Shown here: piece by piece, positions 46,490 to 58,139 of the stretch
Position numbering within the stretch: position 1 is the first letter of the stretch
Layout of the letters: each line of letters opens with the position of its first letter
Source: Cycas panzhihuaensis
Taxonomy: Eukaryota > Cycadophyta
Reading direction: 5' to 3'
Length of the DNA: 64,000 nt
Assembly: GCA_023213395.1 (NCBI GenBank)
Contig: CM041465.1
Coordinates: 218,309,741-218,373,740, forward strand
Made by a program: the position numbers and the translations under genes
The notes under the pieces: model-generated
Told to the model about the DNA's origin: nothing
Database searches by the model: none
Seen by the model: the letters and a program-made list of their open reading frames with translations, nothing else

Positions 46490-47700
46490 CACTCTTTTTA
46501 AGTTAAAACATGGTCATATTGGGTTAGATGGGACCTAAAACTAAGCTTGCTTCCACATATTTTAGTGCCAATTTATATTTGATTTAATACAAATCAAACT
46601 TTATAAAAAATAATGATTCAAAAGTTTAAAATAAAGAGATTTAGTAGCTATGCTAGTATTCATGGCATCTATGTAACTTTGGTAACCTATAGCATGGTGA
46701 ATCTACTCTAAACATGATAATTTTTTATCATTTCTACTCTAGATAACTATTAAGGCTAATGCAAGAGGTAAATCTACTTGATATAGGGTCAAACGGTGTC
46801 ATGAAGGTCTATACAAAGGTCAAATGGGGTGGTGGGTTACATGGTGGAGCCACATGAAAAAATGGTCTAAAACTCAATTAGATCACTTTAATGATATTTG
46901 TATCAGCTACTAGAATGATTCAAAAGACTACTAGAGGGGATTAAAAACTATTTGAGAGTACATATAAGCTTGTATGAGTAAATTTAGGGTTATATACTCA
47001 ATGGATCCATTGAAATAGTGGTTGAATGGTAGAGACAACAAGCCATTTTCATTATTTTTGGTCAAAAACTAGAACTACAAGGCTTGTGAACTACTACAAA
47101 CCTAATGGGCTATATATAAGAGCTAGTGCATGCTAGAAAATATTTACAGTAGCATCATATTTACTGCATCCCACTAATATTTATTAAAAACTTAAAAAAT
47201 AATGTGAAAGGGATGTCATTTTTAGCAAATAGGTCTCTATTTTTTACCAAACTCAAAATATTAATCAAATATGCATATAGCAAGTCTAATACTATGTTAA
47301 ATTAGCATCATGATCTAAATTAATATAGATACAATTAAATATACTTAAGAAAGTAGATCAAACATCAAATATCAATCCAAATATGTAATGTAAAATCACT
47401 ATGAGTAAATTGGTTATACTATGCATCTCTATTTTGATAGAGCTTCAACATATAATATTCACTAATATATACAAGGCATAGGGCATGGGTTTAATTTATA
47501 AGCAAACCACCTCAAAAATATAATGAAATTATTGGATGATGTATCTGTAAGGGAGGCAAACTTGACCAAACTTTACATTATAATTAAATTTATAATGGGG
47601 GGTCACACCTATATACATGATTATAAATGTATATAAATTACAAGTAATGAAGGGGTCATTAGATGTTTAACACCCTTCTTATTGTAGCATTGGGTGACCT
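46490..47700. other. Unassigned AT-rich sequence right of E3
   Basis: About 1.2 kb without reading frames, LTR ends or repeats that I can tie to another part of the window. It could be the missing 5' part of E5 or part of E8. Confidence 0.4.
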
Positions 47701-49680
47701 CTTTTTCTTCCATATTTTTTTATGCTAGGTATTTGCTATATGATAATTTTAGCTCTTATTAGAGGTCAATGGATTATTTAGGAGATTTGGATTTAGATTT
47801 TAATTTTTTTCCCTTCCCTTTTAGTCTTGAGACTATTTTTCATTATGTTGTACTCTAGATAGTGTCTTGAAGTTGGTTGGTTTAGGGCGCTTATAGAGAA
47901 GGAAGTTCTAGGCGTTGGGACAAGTAGTTAGCATCATCATGGTTGCCACTTTGATGAGCATAACACCTCTCTTATTAAGGAGTTATAATGCTTCCTTTGT
48001 TATCCCTTTGAAATTAAGGGTGTTATACTACTTGGCATACTAGCCTAGAGTCCATTAGATCCCATTGTGGGTAATTTTATCCATCAACATGCCCCATTTA
48101 AGGTTTGTGATCTCTTATTATCTTATTAAAATAATAAATAGCATAGGTAAAGGAGTTCATAGTTATATATGATGGCCCTTTCTAAACTCTAGAGTCTCTT
48201 GTTGGGTTATACATCTCATGCCTTTAGTTGGGATTGGTCAAATTTTAGATGCTTGCCTATATCTCAATGGATTTTAGGCTAAGACATTTAGCAAGTGTAC
48301 TATCATAATTGGTAGCATCTAATTTGAGAACTTCCATGTAGACCTCTAAGCAGAGCACTAATGAAGAGATCTCTCTTTAACTCCTTTGGCAACATAGCCT
48401 TAGAAGAGTGAAGAAGATCATGGAATTGCCTAATAAAATCTCTAAGCCTTATTTTAGGGAGAGGAGATCTTTAACGCACTCTTAAAAGGTCATGATACAT
48501 CAAAATAGTTGACAAAGGTGTTAACCGACTATTCAAAGGTTATATATGGAATGGGTTAGTTACCTATAGAACCACTTAAGAATATTCCTATAAAGTGATC
48601 ATAGAAACATCTTCATCATAATATAGTTATATAGCCGTAAAGTAATGCATGCCAATAAAAAGTCTTGATGTGATTTTTAAAGTCTTAGTTAGAGGTTCCT
48701 TAAATTTTGGAACCTTAAGAGGTGTGGTGGAAGGTTGGTCCTAAGTGCATCTTGTGATAGAATACACTTTGATAATCCACAAGTGAATGTAACCTAGGTT
48801 AGGTAAGGGTTTCAATGGCCCTTGCTTAGGGTTGGTAAGGAGGATAAGTTTGGATATTAGTATAAGGAGGTTACCCTTACTAATATGTTTGATAGGGAGG
48901 TGGTGGAATAGATGGGTCTAGCTAGAACATGCTATTATATGGATTAGATACTTCTCCATGAGATGTAAGGCCTCTATCTCTAGGTATTTCATAAGGATAT
49001 GCTTGAACAAGATGTGGTTGAGTAAGTTGAAGGTTTTGGATATGAACTTTACATAGATTAATGGTTATTTTGGAAAGATGTTAGACTCTTTCTTAGATAG
49101 GAATCCCTCATGTGACTAATGGGTTTAGAGGAGTAGGGTAGGATTGTGACTACTAAGCTTGATTAGGCCAAACAACTTGGGTTTTCAAGTCAATCGGATA
49201 GGTAAAATTGGCATACTAGTAAAAGATTGAATTCTAGTAATTAGGTATATAGATAGACCTAGTTGATCCGCTATAGATGCCTCGGCATGTGGAGGGACAT
49301 TATAGATCCGTGGATGTACAAGTGGTTTATGTTTAGGGCTATAAGTGAAGGGGTAATCATTTATGGTTATTTTGGATTGGTATTATAAAACATATATGCC
49401 TAGGTTCTAGTGGGTTCCCAGTTAGGGGTGTATAATAGGGTGGCAATTAAGGGGTTTGAGTAGGCTATATGACATCTTATATGGGTGGTATCACAACCCA
49501 TAGAATTCATCAAGGTATAATAGGTTGGAAAGGTAGAATAGATGGTTGGGCAATGGTGGGATTTATCCAACTCATAATAGAGTGAATAAAAGAATAAAAA
49601 CCCTATGCTTGATTAAACTTTAGAGATAAAATAAAAGGGATGGATTAGTTCAAGAATGTTGGAACCAAGTATGGAAGTAA

Positions 49681-50000
49681 TGTTGGAGCACATGACACTA
49701 ACTATCATGAGGAAGTCCTCTTCCCGAATCACCCTGGGGCTTTTGGTGTAACAAAGAACCTACGACAAGTGGTATCGGTGTGACCGGGTTCAAAATCACC
49801 TGTGTTACCATGGCGGTGCACCCGGATATACGTGAAGGCGGGGAGTGGCCATAGAGGAACGCCATGGTGAACATGCATTTCCATATAGGTATAGCTGACT
49901 CCTCATGACATGAGAGTATTGGAGCACGTGACGCTAACTATCACAAGGAAGTCCTCTTCCCAAATCACCCGGGCTTTTGGTGTAATGGCAACCCGTGATA
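49681..50000 (+). mobile_element. TRIM-class miniature LTR retrotransposon
   Basis: 320 bp, non-coding. Terminal direct repeats of 87 bp (49,681-49,767, TGTTGGAGCACATGAC...CGACA) and 84 bp (49,917-50,000). An exact 5 bp duplication AGTAA lies on both sides (49,676-49,680 and 50,001-50,005). A TGGTATCGG sequence starts 3 bp after the left repeat, in the position of an initiator-Met primer site (first seven bases match). The internal part is ~150 bp and much richer in G+C than its AT-rich surroundings. It must borrow proteins from other elements. Size is like the smallest plant LTR elements known (TRIM/SMART class). Confidence 0.85.
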
Positions 50001-50839
50001 AGTAAATGATGAAGGAAAAGGGTATGTAGGACTATATTAGAGGTAGTCCCTACTTGGGGATGATATATAGACAAGGATTAAAAGTTGCTACATCTAAAAG
50101 GATGAGCTTCCTAGATGGGAATTGAGATTAGGACTATCAAGGTTGCTTGAAACCATGCCTTTAAAGTGATAAGATTTTTAATAGACTACTTTACAATAGG
50201 GATGATTTTTAGTAGTGGGAATATTTCTATTGTGTATGGGATGACAACAATAGTCCCTAAGGATTTATTTGGAAAATGAGGTTGAGTTAAAGATGCAAGA
50301 ATAAAGGGGATATTCTAAAAAAGAAATAAGGCATCCTTAAGTAGAGTAGCCATAATAATATGAGAGGGTGTGTCAGCTTGGTCATGGTAACTTTGGCTAA
50401 ACTTATAGGAAATGTATACCATCTCCATCTTTTCTATTAAAGATTTTTATAGATTAAAAGAGTTTCCAAGAGGAGGCTAATCTCCCACTTGAGTAAGAAT
50501 GGGCTCTATGAACCTATAATAAGGTTTTGGATGCTTAACCATGACACTAAGCTTAATGGACTTAGAATTAGATGAAAGGGACTAAGAAGGATCTAAGGGA
50601 GATAGTCCTCATAGTCTCCAAGAAAACTATGATATATCTAAGGTAATGACTTACAAATCAAGAAAAGAAAGTAATTAAAGGACTTAAACTAAAGGTACTA
50701 ACTCACTGCATTAATTTGATATAGATGGTTGAGTTGTACTCATTCCTATATCATCCTATTAGAAGGGATACCTTAAGATAAAGATTTATAACAAAATAAT
50801 AGAAGAATTTGATTAAGAAAGAATTGGCTTATATTAGTA

Positions 50840-50859
50840 AGTCCTTAGTATGGTCGCTA
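50840..50859 (-). other. E8 primer-site relic
   Basis: Element sense TAGCGACCATACTAAGGACT, 17 of 20 identical to the E3/E4 consensus. All differences are G-to-A. It marks the start of an E8 5' LTR at about 50,861. Confidence 0.7.
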
Positions 50860-50860
50860 G

Positions 50861-52790
50861 AAATATAGACTAGTAAGAGTGTGAACTAGCTTATACAACT
50901 TGACTTAGGACCTAGGGAAAGAGGCTTATGTCTAAGAAGGGAGTCTAAGGACTTCCTCTTGAGACACTCATGCACCTCATGGATGTAGATGTAGGGATGT
51001 AAAATAAAGTGAAAGACCAAAAGTTATATACAACTAAGTGAAAAAAAGAGGATGAAGAGAAGGATGATATAATAAATGAAAATTAGTTGGCTAAGATAAT
51101 GATCAAAGAAGAAAGTGAATAGATAACTAAGTGTAGATAATAAAATTGAATCAAACCAAAAGAGCCTAAGTATACAAATCTTCTTGGAAGGAGTAAAATA
51201 AACGTTGGAAATATCTTGAAGATCAAGAGAACTATTAGGGCATGAATGCCCCAAAAACTAATAAGATCCTACACCAAACCTATGATCTAATTATGCCAAA
51301 GATATTGGATTCTACCTAATCTAACTAATGAATTGAACATGCGTATCAACTTGATCTTGAATAATGGAAGGACTAATGAGGAGAAATAAAGAAGGAAATT
51401 AGACCATAGGTTAAAGGCTCACTTATGGATCATCTAATAGGGACTCACTCACCTGATAACTTCCTACCCATGAGTGTGACAAACCTAGGGATGCTTACAT
51501 CTAACTCTAATTAGGCTAAATTCCTTAGAGGTGAATAAGATAGAAAATATTACTGTTAATGATTCTAAATGATATTTACTTGACTCTCCTAACTATAAAT
51601 AGTGAAGATAGTTCCCCACCATTAGATCACTTAGAACATGGTGATAAGACCAGTGACATAGGATAGCCCCTCCTTTGTATAGGTGAAACCCTAATGCTAA
51701 ATAAGCTAGGAAGCAAAGAGAAAATACTGCATGCAATTACTATGCTATTTTATTGCAAATGCACATAACAAAAAAAATCTAACTAAATGTAAGACCTACA
51801 ACCCATGGTTTAGGGACTCACAATGATGCACCAAATCCTCATTCTAACATAGGTTCACTAAGAAGTCATGATCTTTACTTACTTAGTTTATTAATCCTCT
51901 TTCTTAAACTTTGTGAGTGATCTTAAACTAGTAAGCAAAAGAAAAGGAAGAACAATCTAATGAGAACATATATACACAAAGAATCCATACTATTTCCATT
52001 TACTTTTAAAAAGGAAATAGAAGGGAAAAGGAAGGAAAAGAATTATGTTTTCAATTTTAAAACTAAACATAAAAATAAAACTAGTTCTTTCCATTTCCTC
52101 TTTTGTAAGATTTTAAGAAAGAAATAATGCAAAAGTGAGGAAGGAAGAGTGACAACTTTTAACATACTTTCTAGTCTTATTTCTTCTTGCCTTTTCTTAC
52201 TTTTGTTTGCTTCCATGTAGGATAAAAATAATGCTAAGAAAATCCATTAGTTATTAATAAAGTCTAAACAAAATCTAATAGTATTTTAGCTTACTAGATT
52301 GAGTTATGATATAAAAAAGTTTCTAAACTAACTCAAATCTTTTATGAAAGATGATTTTTTAAAAAAATAAAGGTTTGAATAGGAATACAATATTTGGGAT
52401 GAAACTGGCAATACTTTGCCATCTTATAGGAAGTTTTGACTTATGAAAATGTATTTTAAAACTCCAAGTCACTTTTCCTTTTACCTCTTACAACCAAAAA
52501 TCCTTTTAAAGCACTCATTAACCTGCAAAATTAGTAAAAAATAAAAGAAACATAATATTCACTAGAAACTTGTAAATAAACTCTAAAATGAAAACTTAAA
52601 ACCATTCCATATTATTCTTAGTAACCAAAGGGCCTTAAATATGGATAATCACCACTAAAATTGAGCCCCAAAGAACTAAAAATTTTCCCAACACCTTGGA
52701 AAAAACCATTGGGTCATAAAATCAATGGTTAGGGAGTTGAAACAACTATAAAAATGGATAACAAATATATAGAAGTGAGTAAACAAAGTA
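50861..52790 (-). other. Probable E8 5' LTR or leader, unbounded
   Basis: By comparison with E3 an LTR should run rightward from 50,861. I could not find its outer end or a partner. The sequence is AT-rich, without coding frames. Confidence 0.35.
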
Positions 52791-52799
52791 TCAAATAGG

Positions 52800-52826
52800 A
52801 AAACCATGGGCAAAGCCCATGGTTTT
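52800..52826. other. Perfect 12 bp inverted repeat with 3 bp loop
   Basis: Arms AAAACCATGGGC and GCCCATGGTTTT with loop AAA, followed by further T residues. All 12 pairs match in otherwise heavily mutated sequence. Confidence 0.9.
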
Positions 52827-52829
52827 TTT

Positions 52830-54580
52830 CTATTGGTTTGTTGAAAGAAATCATTATGTTTGTTATTGAGATTAATGGTCCCACTAGTATCCTAAAAACT
52901 AGGTGACAAAAATCACAAGGTTTTTGGCTAAAGAGAGGGAGGGAGGTTAAGCATTAACTACTTGTCCTCTTCCATGAACTCTATCTTTCAAAAATATCCA
53001 AATCTTAGTTTTTAAGAAACATTAAGGTCTTGAGTTATTTATGTCAAACTAGTAGAAATTATAGTGGTAATTCATGGTAGAACTTGTTGAGAAGTTAGAT
53101 GTGGAATTTGTTTATAGAAAGGTGGAGGTGCCTCTAATGCCATATAATATAAGTTTTGTGTGAAAGGAATAGAAGTATAAGAAGAAGGATATACTACTTA
53201 AATCCCTAAAGCTTGCAACATGGGTGTATAACTAATCTAATTAAAGAAAAATGCATGTGTTCTTAAGGAATCCAAGAATTTAGTTGCAAGTGCACTATAA
53301 TTCAAAGTATATATAGGGTTTTGGGAAATATACCCAAAATATGACATAGATTAAGTAGAGGACAAAGAGCTAACTAAATGGATTTAGCTGTGAGAGACAA
53401 GATGTGACTTAATCCTAATTAAAATAAGGCCTAATGAGAAAATGAAAAGATGATAAAATTGCATATTTTTTTAAAGAATATGAAGTGGGAGGAGAAAGAG
53501 CCAAGAGTTATGAGGCTACTCCATGCTTATGAACATATTTTACGAAGATATTCTCCTCAAGAGGACAAAAGGTATGAGGGATACACTCCATCATAAAGGT
53601 GAAAAACTCAAGAGGATATCCTCTAAGCTTACATGAAAAATATATCATAAAATAAGAAAATCATGTTTAGGTGCAAGATTAGAGAGTGAAAAGAAAATGA
53701 AATAACAAGAGAGAGGGTGACTCCTAACATGGCCATCCAAAATATTTACTTGAGAAGGGGACCTTATTCTTTTAATCTAAGGAAGTACCTACGACTAAGA
53801 TAAAACCTTAGAAGAAAAGGATAAAACTTTCTATTTCAAGTAATAGATGAAAGAACTTTTATGTTTGTATGTATATCTATTAATTATATTAAAATATAAC
53901 AAGGAGAGAACATTTATAGAGTGCAACAAATTTTCTATTGTGAGAGTTTATAGGTTCTTTTACTACATTAATTTATCATGTATATTCTCCCAAAATAAAT
54001 TAATATATTCCTTATTATTATTTCCTTTGCTAAATTAATCAACAAAACACATAAAATAAAATAAATAAGGTATATACTCTATTTATTTCTTGAAAGGTGT
54101 TTTTTCTTGATGATAAGTATAAATGTAAGCATTCCTTCCTTATCTAATATTCTTTCAACCTATAAAATAATTCTAAAGAGAACCATAAGGCACCCATCGT
54201 CCCTTAAATAAAATCAAATCTCAAATATAAAAGAAGTAAATAGTTGTCTCATTTAATAACGAGACTATATATGAGTTGTATGAATAGACATTTTGAGAGA
54301 TCTTCTAAAGTGGTATTAGAAGAGAAAATAAAATAAGTAGAAGAAGTGTATGAGCGATCAAGACAAATAATCATTTAAGGAATCGATTATGGGTGAAAAA
54401 TAATGAAATAAAAAATTAATAAAGTGTAAGCAAGAGAATAATAAAATCAAATAAAAGAGACAGAATGAGAACTCATATTGATGAAAATGATACCACCAAA
54501 ATATAAAATATCATAAAAAGTGAATGAAAATTTTATAATGATATGATAGCATATGATTAGCAAACAAGTAACATAAAATA
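52830..54580. other. Unassigned AT-rich sequence
   Basis: No genes, LTRs or strong repeats recognised. A 7 bp inverted repeat TTTTGGG/CCCAAAA lies near 53,316-53,336. Confidence 0.4.
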
Positions 54581-54585
54581 TATGA

Positions 54586-54740
54586 TACCATAACAATTAT
54601 ATAGGATACATGTAGAATGATAATATAATAATTATATAGGGAACCTATAGTATGCAATAGTGATACCACATGAATTATGTAGAATACCTACAACATGCTA
54701 TAGCGATACCATATAAATTACATAGTTAATATATGGTATG
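54586..54740. repeat. Degenerate ~43 bp tandem repeat
   Basis: About four units with the pattern GATACCATAWAAATTATATAG followed by RGATACCTATARTATGC-like sequence. Units begin near 54,586, 54,628, 54,671 and 54,706. Copies have drifted considerably. Confidence 0.6.
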
Positions 54741-56041
54741 GGTAGAAATTAATAATGTGATAGAAACAAGTGGAAATTCATGAGTGAAATGATCGACAAA
54801 CTTTGCAAACATGATGATAATGATTGGAGCATGTGAAAGTAAATAGTGTTAAACATAATGGAGTTATGACAGAAGGAAAGACATCATAATTAAAGAAACA
54901 ATGACTATCATGAGTATTAACCTATTTTAAATTACTATATATCTATAATATAGTATGTTATAGGAGGATTCATCATTATAAGAGATATAATATACACAAG
55001 AAAACCAAACAAATGCTTAATCAAATACAATATAAGGCAAATGACAAGTAACAAATACATCTCCGATATGTGAGAATAAAATTATACTTGAGATTTCTAA
55101 ATTTTAGGTCAAGGTTAAAAAATAAAAACCTTGCTTGTTATTTATTTTTTCCTCTATAATGCATATAACATTTTCACCATTCTTTAAGAGAGGGATGAAT
55201 ATAGTAGGTAGAAGCTTATCTTAGATCTTAAAAGGGTATTCATAAATAACTATGGGAACTTAATAAGAAGGATCTAAAATAGGATTTAGTCTAAATAGGG
55301 ATCATGGTGAACCTAAATAACATCAAACTCAAAGTATCTAAATGGTACTTTCAATCTAAATTTGAGCTACCAACTCATAGGTTGGGGGTGTGGTTGTCAC
55401 ATGGTCTACACAATATGACAAGACGTTGTATTTGTATACTAATTTTGTTATTCCTATTGCCTTTTTAAAATATTATTTAATCATAATAGGGGCCTTGGTG
55501 GGCCATAAGAAGGATCTAAATTAGTTGAATAATGCATTTAAGTTAGATCTAAACTATGCTCTTAGTAGGTTGGAATGAGGCTATTATGTGACTTGCCCCA
55601 AATGTTAGGATAGTGGGGATATTCCAATGAGGTATATGAATTATAAGTTTTGTTATGAATGATCTTCTCAACTAGGTTTTTAGTGGGCCATTTATAGATG
55701 GGGCATTTTAATGGAGCATTTTTCCATATAATTGATCTAGGGGTAATGGATATTCATTTTAGTAATCCTTTAACATGGTTTTTTCTTAGTGTATAAATGT
55801 AATGCATGTGTTATAAAAGGGGAATAGATTGACATCAAGTAAGCTGGAAGACCTCAATGGATGGATAAAGGTGTTCAATGAAGTCTAGGTTAGTTGTAAG
55901 GTAAATGTAAGACCATTTTAGAAAAAACCCTATGAGTAAGCTAAAAGTCAAAGATGTCTATTGGTTTTAGAGGTCAACTTCGGTACCATAGGGAAATGGC
56001 AAGAAAGCTTAAATGGTTTTGAGATCATGGCTCATAATAAG
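54741..56041. other. Unassigned sequence left of E7b
   Basis: No gene or element boundary is supported here. Confidence 0.4.
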
Positions 56042-56389
56042 TGTTGTGACTAACCCTAATGTCATTAAGGAACTGTACACCTAGGGCCCCTCAAAGCCAC
56101 CTTTGAGGCCCCTTAGGGCACCTAGAGCTTCCCAAAAGCTACCTAGAGCCTATGTAGCTTTATTAAGGTACATATATTCATTTATTATTATTTTTTTTTT
56201 AAATATTATTTGAATTACTTGTTGGCTAACGTGCAGGTCAAGTGATGGCACTTACTACCTCCCTAAAACTCTATTTATAGGGTGGGAATACCTCCCTAGT
56301 ATTTTTTAACACCACCATTATTTGGAAATCATTGTTTACTCAAGATGTATTCGATCTAAACGTCCCGATGTGCTCCTCTAAATCCATCA
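56042..56389 (+). repeat. E7b 5' LTR
   Basis: 348 bp, TGTTGTGACTAACCC to ATCCATCA, with a TATTTATA box at 56,272-56,279. Bounded on the right by the primer site; the left end is set by similarity to the E7 LTR start TGTTGGGGTTAA. Confidence 0.75.
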
Positions 56390-56391
56390 TT

Positions 56392-56403
56392 TGGTATCAG
56401 AGC
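56392..56403 (+). other. E7b primer binding site (initiator tRNA-Met)
   Basis: TGGTATCAGAGC, perfect match, two bases after the LTR. Confidence 0.92.
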
Positions 56404-56621
56404 AAAAGAGGTGTTTGATAATTGTTTATGTGATCTAGCTCTTTATACGCTTGCTAAAACTGTTGCATATAATTGCTTGTTAGAATCCTGGCAAGCCCAT
56501 CTATCTACTGGAGAAATCGATTCAAAGTTTTGCCTTGTGTGAAAGAAGATCCTGTCCTCTGAAGTCCATCTTCTGCAAATCTGTCATAGTGACATTACCA
56601 AGTTCTTTGTGCTTTTATATT

Positions 56622-56758
<137 letters not shown>

Positions 56759-57289
56759 TTTTAAAAAAATTAGTTTCGTTTGTGGTTCCGTTGAGTCTCT
56801 AATATTTGTCTCTATATTTAAAATTTTTGGTGTCCTAATAATTTTATTCACTATAGTATATAGTTTTTTTTACATTTTTCATGGCTTCTAGTTGTTTTGG
56901 GGGAATAAAACCATCATTATCATCCTTTCTTGAGTTGACACCATTTTAGAGTACCCTCGGCTACCTTAGCATAGGTTGGAGAAACAAACAAAGTGTTTAC
57001 GCCCTCTCCATGCGTACAAACACAGACCTTGGTAACCAACCACCTCGTAGACTTCTTTCTTATTTTTTAGCTTCTATCGGCTTCCTTCACTGCCTCTTTA
57101 TATCCATCTTATTTATCTTTTGAATTTGGCATTCCCTTAGATGCTCCAAGTCATCTTCATCCAACTTATCTTCCACTACCTTAGCTATAGTTAGTACTTA
57201 CTACTCCAAAACATGTTGAACGGTTGTTCCATAATAAATCATAAACTTTAGCAATAGGAAAAATCTTTCCTTGCAGTCTCAGGAATCAC

Positions 57290-57640
57290 ATTTGAATTTA
57301 TCATCATCAACATATGCATCTGGGTGTTCGTATCAAGCCTCATTCATTTTATTACTAATAACCTTCAAAATTGGTTTAGTGGTCACAAACTCATCCATAT
57401 TTTTTTCAACGTGCTCAGTTGCCTCTGCTATAATATCTAATACAAACTGAAAACTATTATCTGCCTGCTTCATTAACATATCCACATCTGCTAATAGTAT
57501 CTTCAAATCCAACCAGCTATTGGAGTCTTTGAATCCAACTAGTCATTGGAGTCTTCATCCATATCAGTCATCCCTGTAAGCAGTCTCCATGGTGTTCATC
57601 CCTACTATGACCTTTTCTACAACTAAGACTATGGTCTCTC
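57290..57640 (-). pseudogene. Unidentified coding-like stretch
   Basis: A minus-strand frame of about 100 codons with few stops: LLADVDMLMKQADNSFQFVL, then AEATEHVEKNMDEFVTTK, near 57,350-57,500. Charged and helical looking, unlike the AT-rich surroundings. I do not recognise the family. It could be another exon of the gene that gave the CBM45-like fragment, or unrelated captured sequence. Confidence 0.4.
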
Positions 57641-57744
57641 GTCCTTCCAGTAATGCCTGCTCATTCATTATAAGATACCACAGAGACTGTAGTCGCAACG
57701 TTGATGCCTTAGATTTTTGCATCACTAACGCTTGTGGACGGTCT

Positions 57745-58128
57745 TCATTCTAACCACAAGATTATGTCTTTATCATCATCTTTATCCATCAGCCAACGAG
57801 TCTTTACTACATAATCCTTGATTAAGACTGAACCAAGAGGTCTCATGTCACAAGGTGATTGGTCCCATTCACTGTTAGGATCATCAGAATAAGTCACTCC
57901 CCAGTGGAGCACCCATCTTCCTCGCAAATCACATCCTAGAATAAGGCGTAATTTCCCATCTTTGCTCACAGAATCTGCTTTCACTGTGATCTTCCCATCT
58001 ACCTTTATGGTTCTTCTTAGAGGATAAGTCACAGTAAAAGATATTATGGCAGAATCAAAGCTTTTATTAGGGGTATATTTCTCTGCTAAAGTGGCCACGA
58101 TTCCTAGTCTTCTCTTATAGATAGGTTG
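57745..58128 (-). pseudogene. Captured host-gene fragment, CBM45-type starch-binding module
   Basis: Minus-strand open segment of about 125 codons without an internal stop. The diagnostic part is LILGCDLRGRWVLHWGVTY, followed by DDPNSEWDQSPCDMRPLGS and VLIKDYVVKT. This layout (W-LHWG, then W(D/E)QPP..MRPPGS) is that of CBM45 modules, which bind starch in plastidial alpha-amylase (AMY3 type) and glucan water dikinases. It recalls the AMY3 type most. Only one module is present, with no catalytic domain, no start in context, and an antisense position in a retroelement leader. Hence a transposed gene fragment, not a gene. Confidence 0.75.
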
Positions 58129-58139
58129 AATTTAACGGT

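Larger units (their letters stand above)
47700..50860 (-). mobile_element. E8: ancient Tat-like gypsy relic, gag region
   Basis: Minus-strand sequence collinear with the E3 gag. The stretch 48,300-48,560 aligns with E3 41,890-42,160 (AACTTCCATGTAGACCTC against GACTTCTACATGGACTTC). It ends in a primer-site relic at 50,840-50,859. Stops and indels are everywhere and no frame survives. It is older than E3 and belongs to a different subfamily. A 320 bp mini-element is inserted at 49,681. Confidence 0.7.

Noticed and set aside
52800-52830. Hairpin plus T-run as a rho-independent terminator
   Set aside because: The window is plant nuclear DNA; bacterial terminators do not apply.
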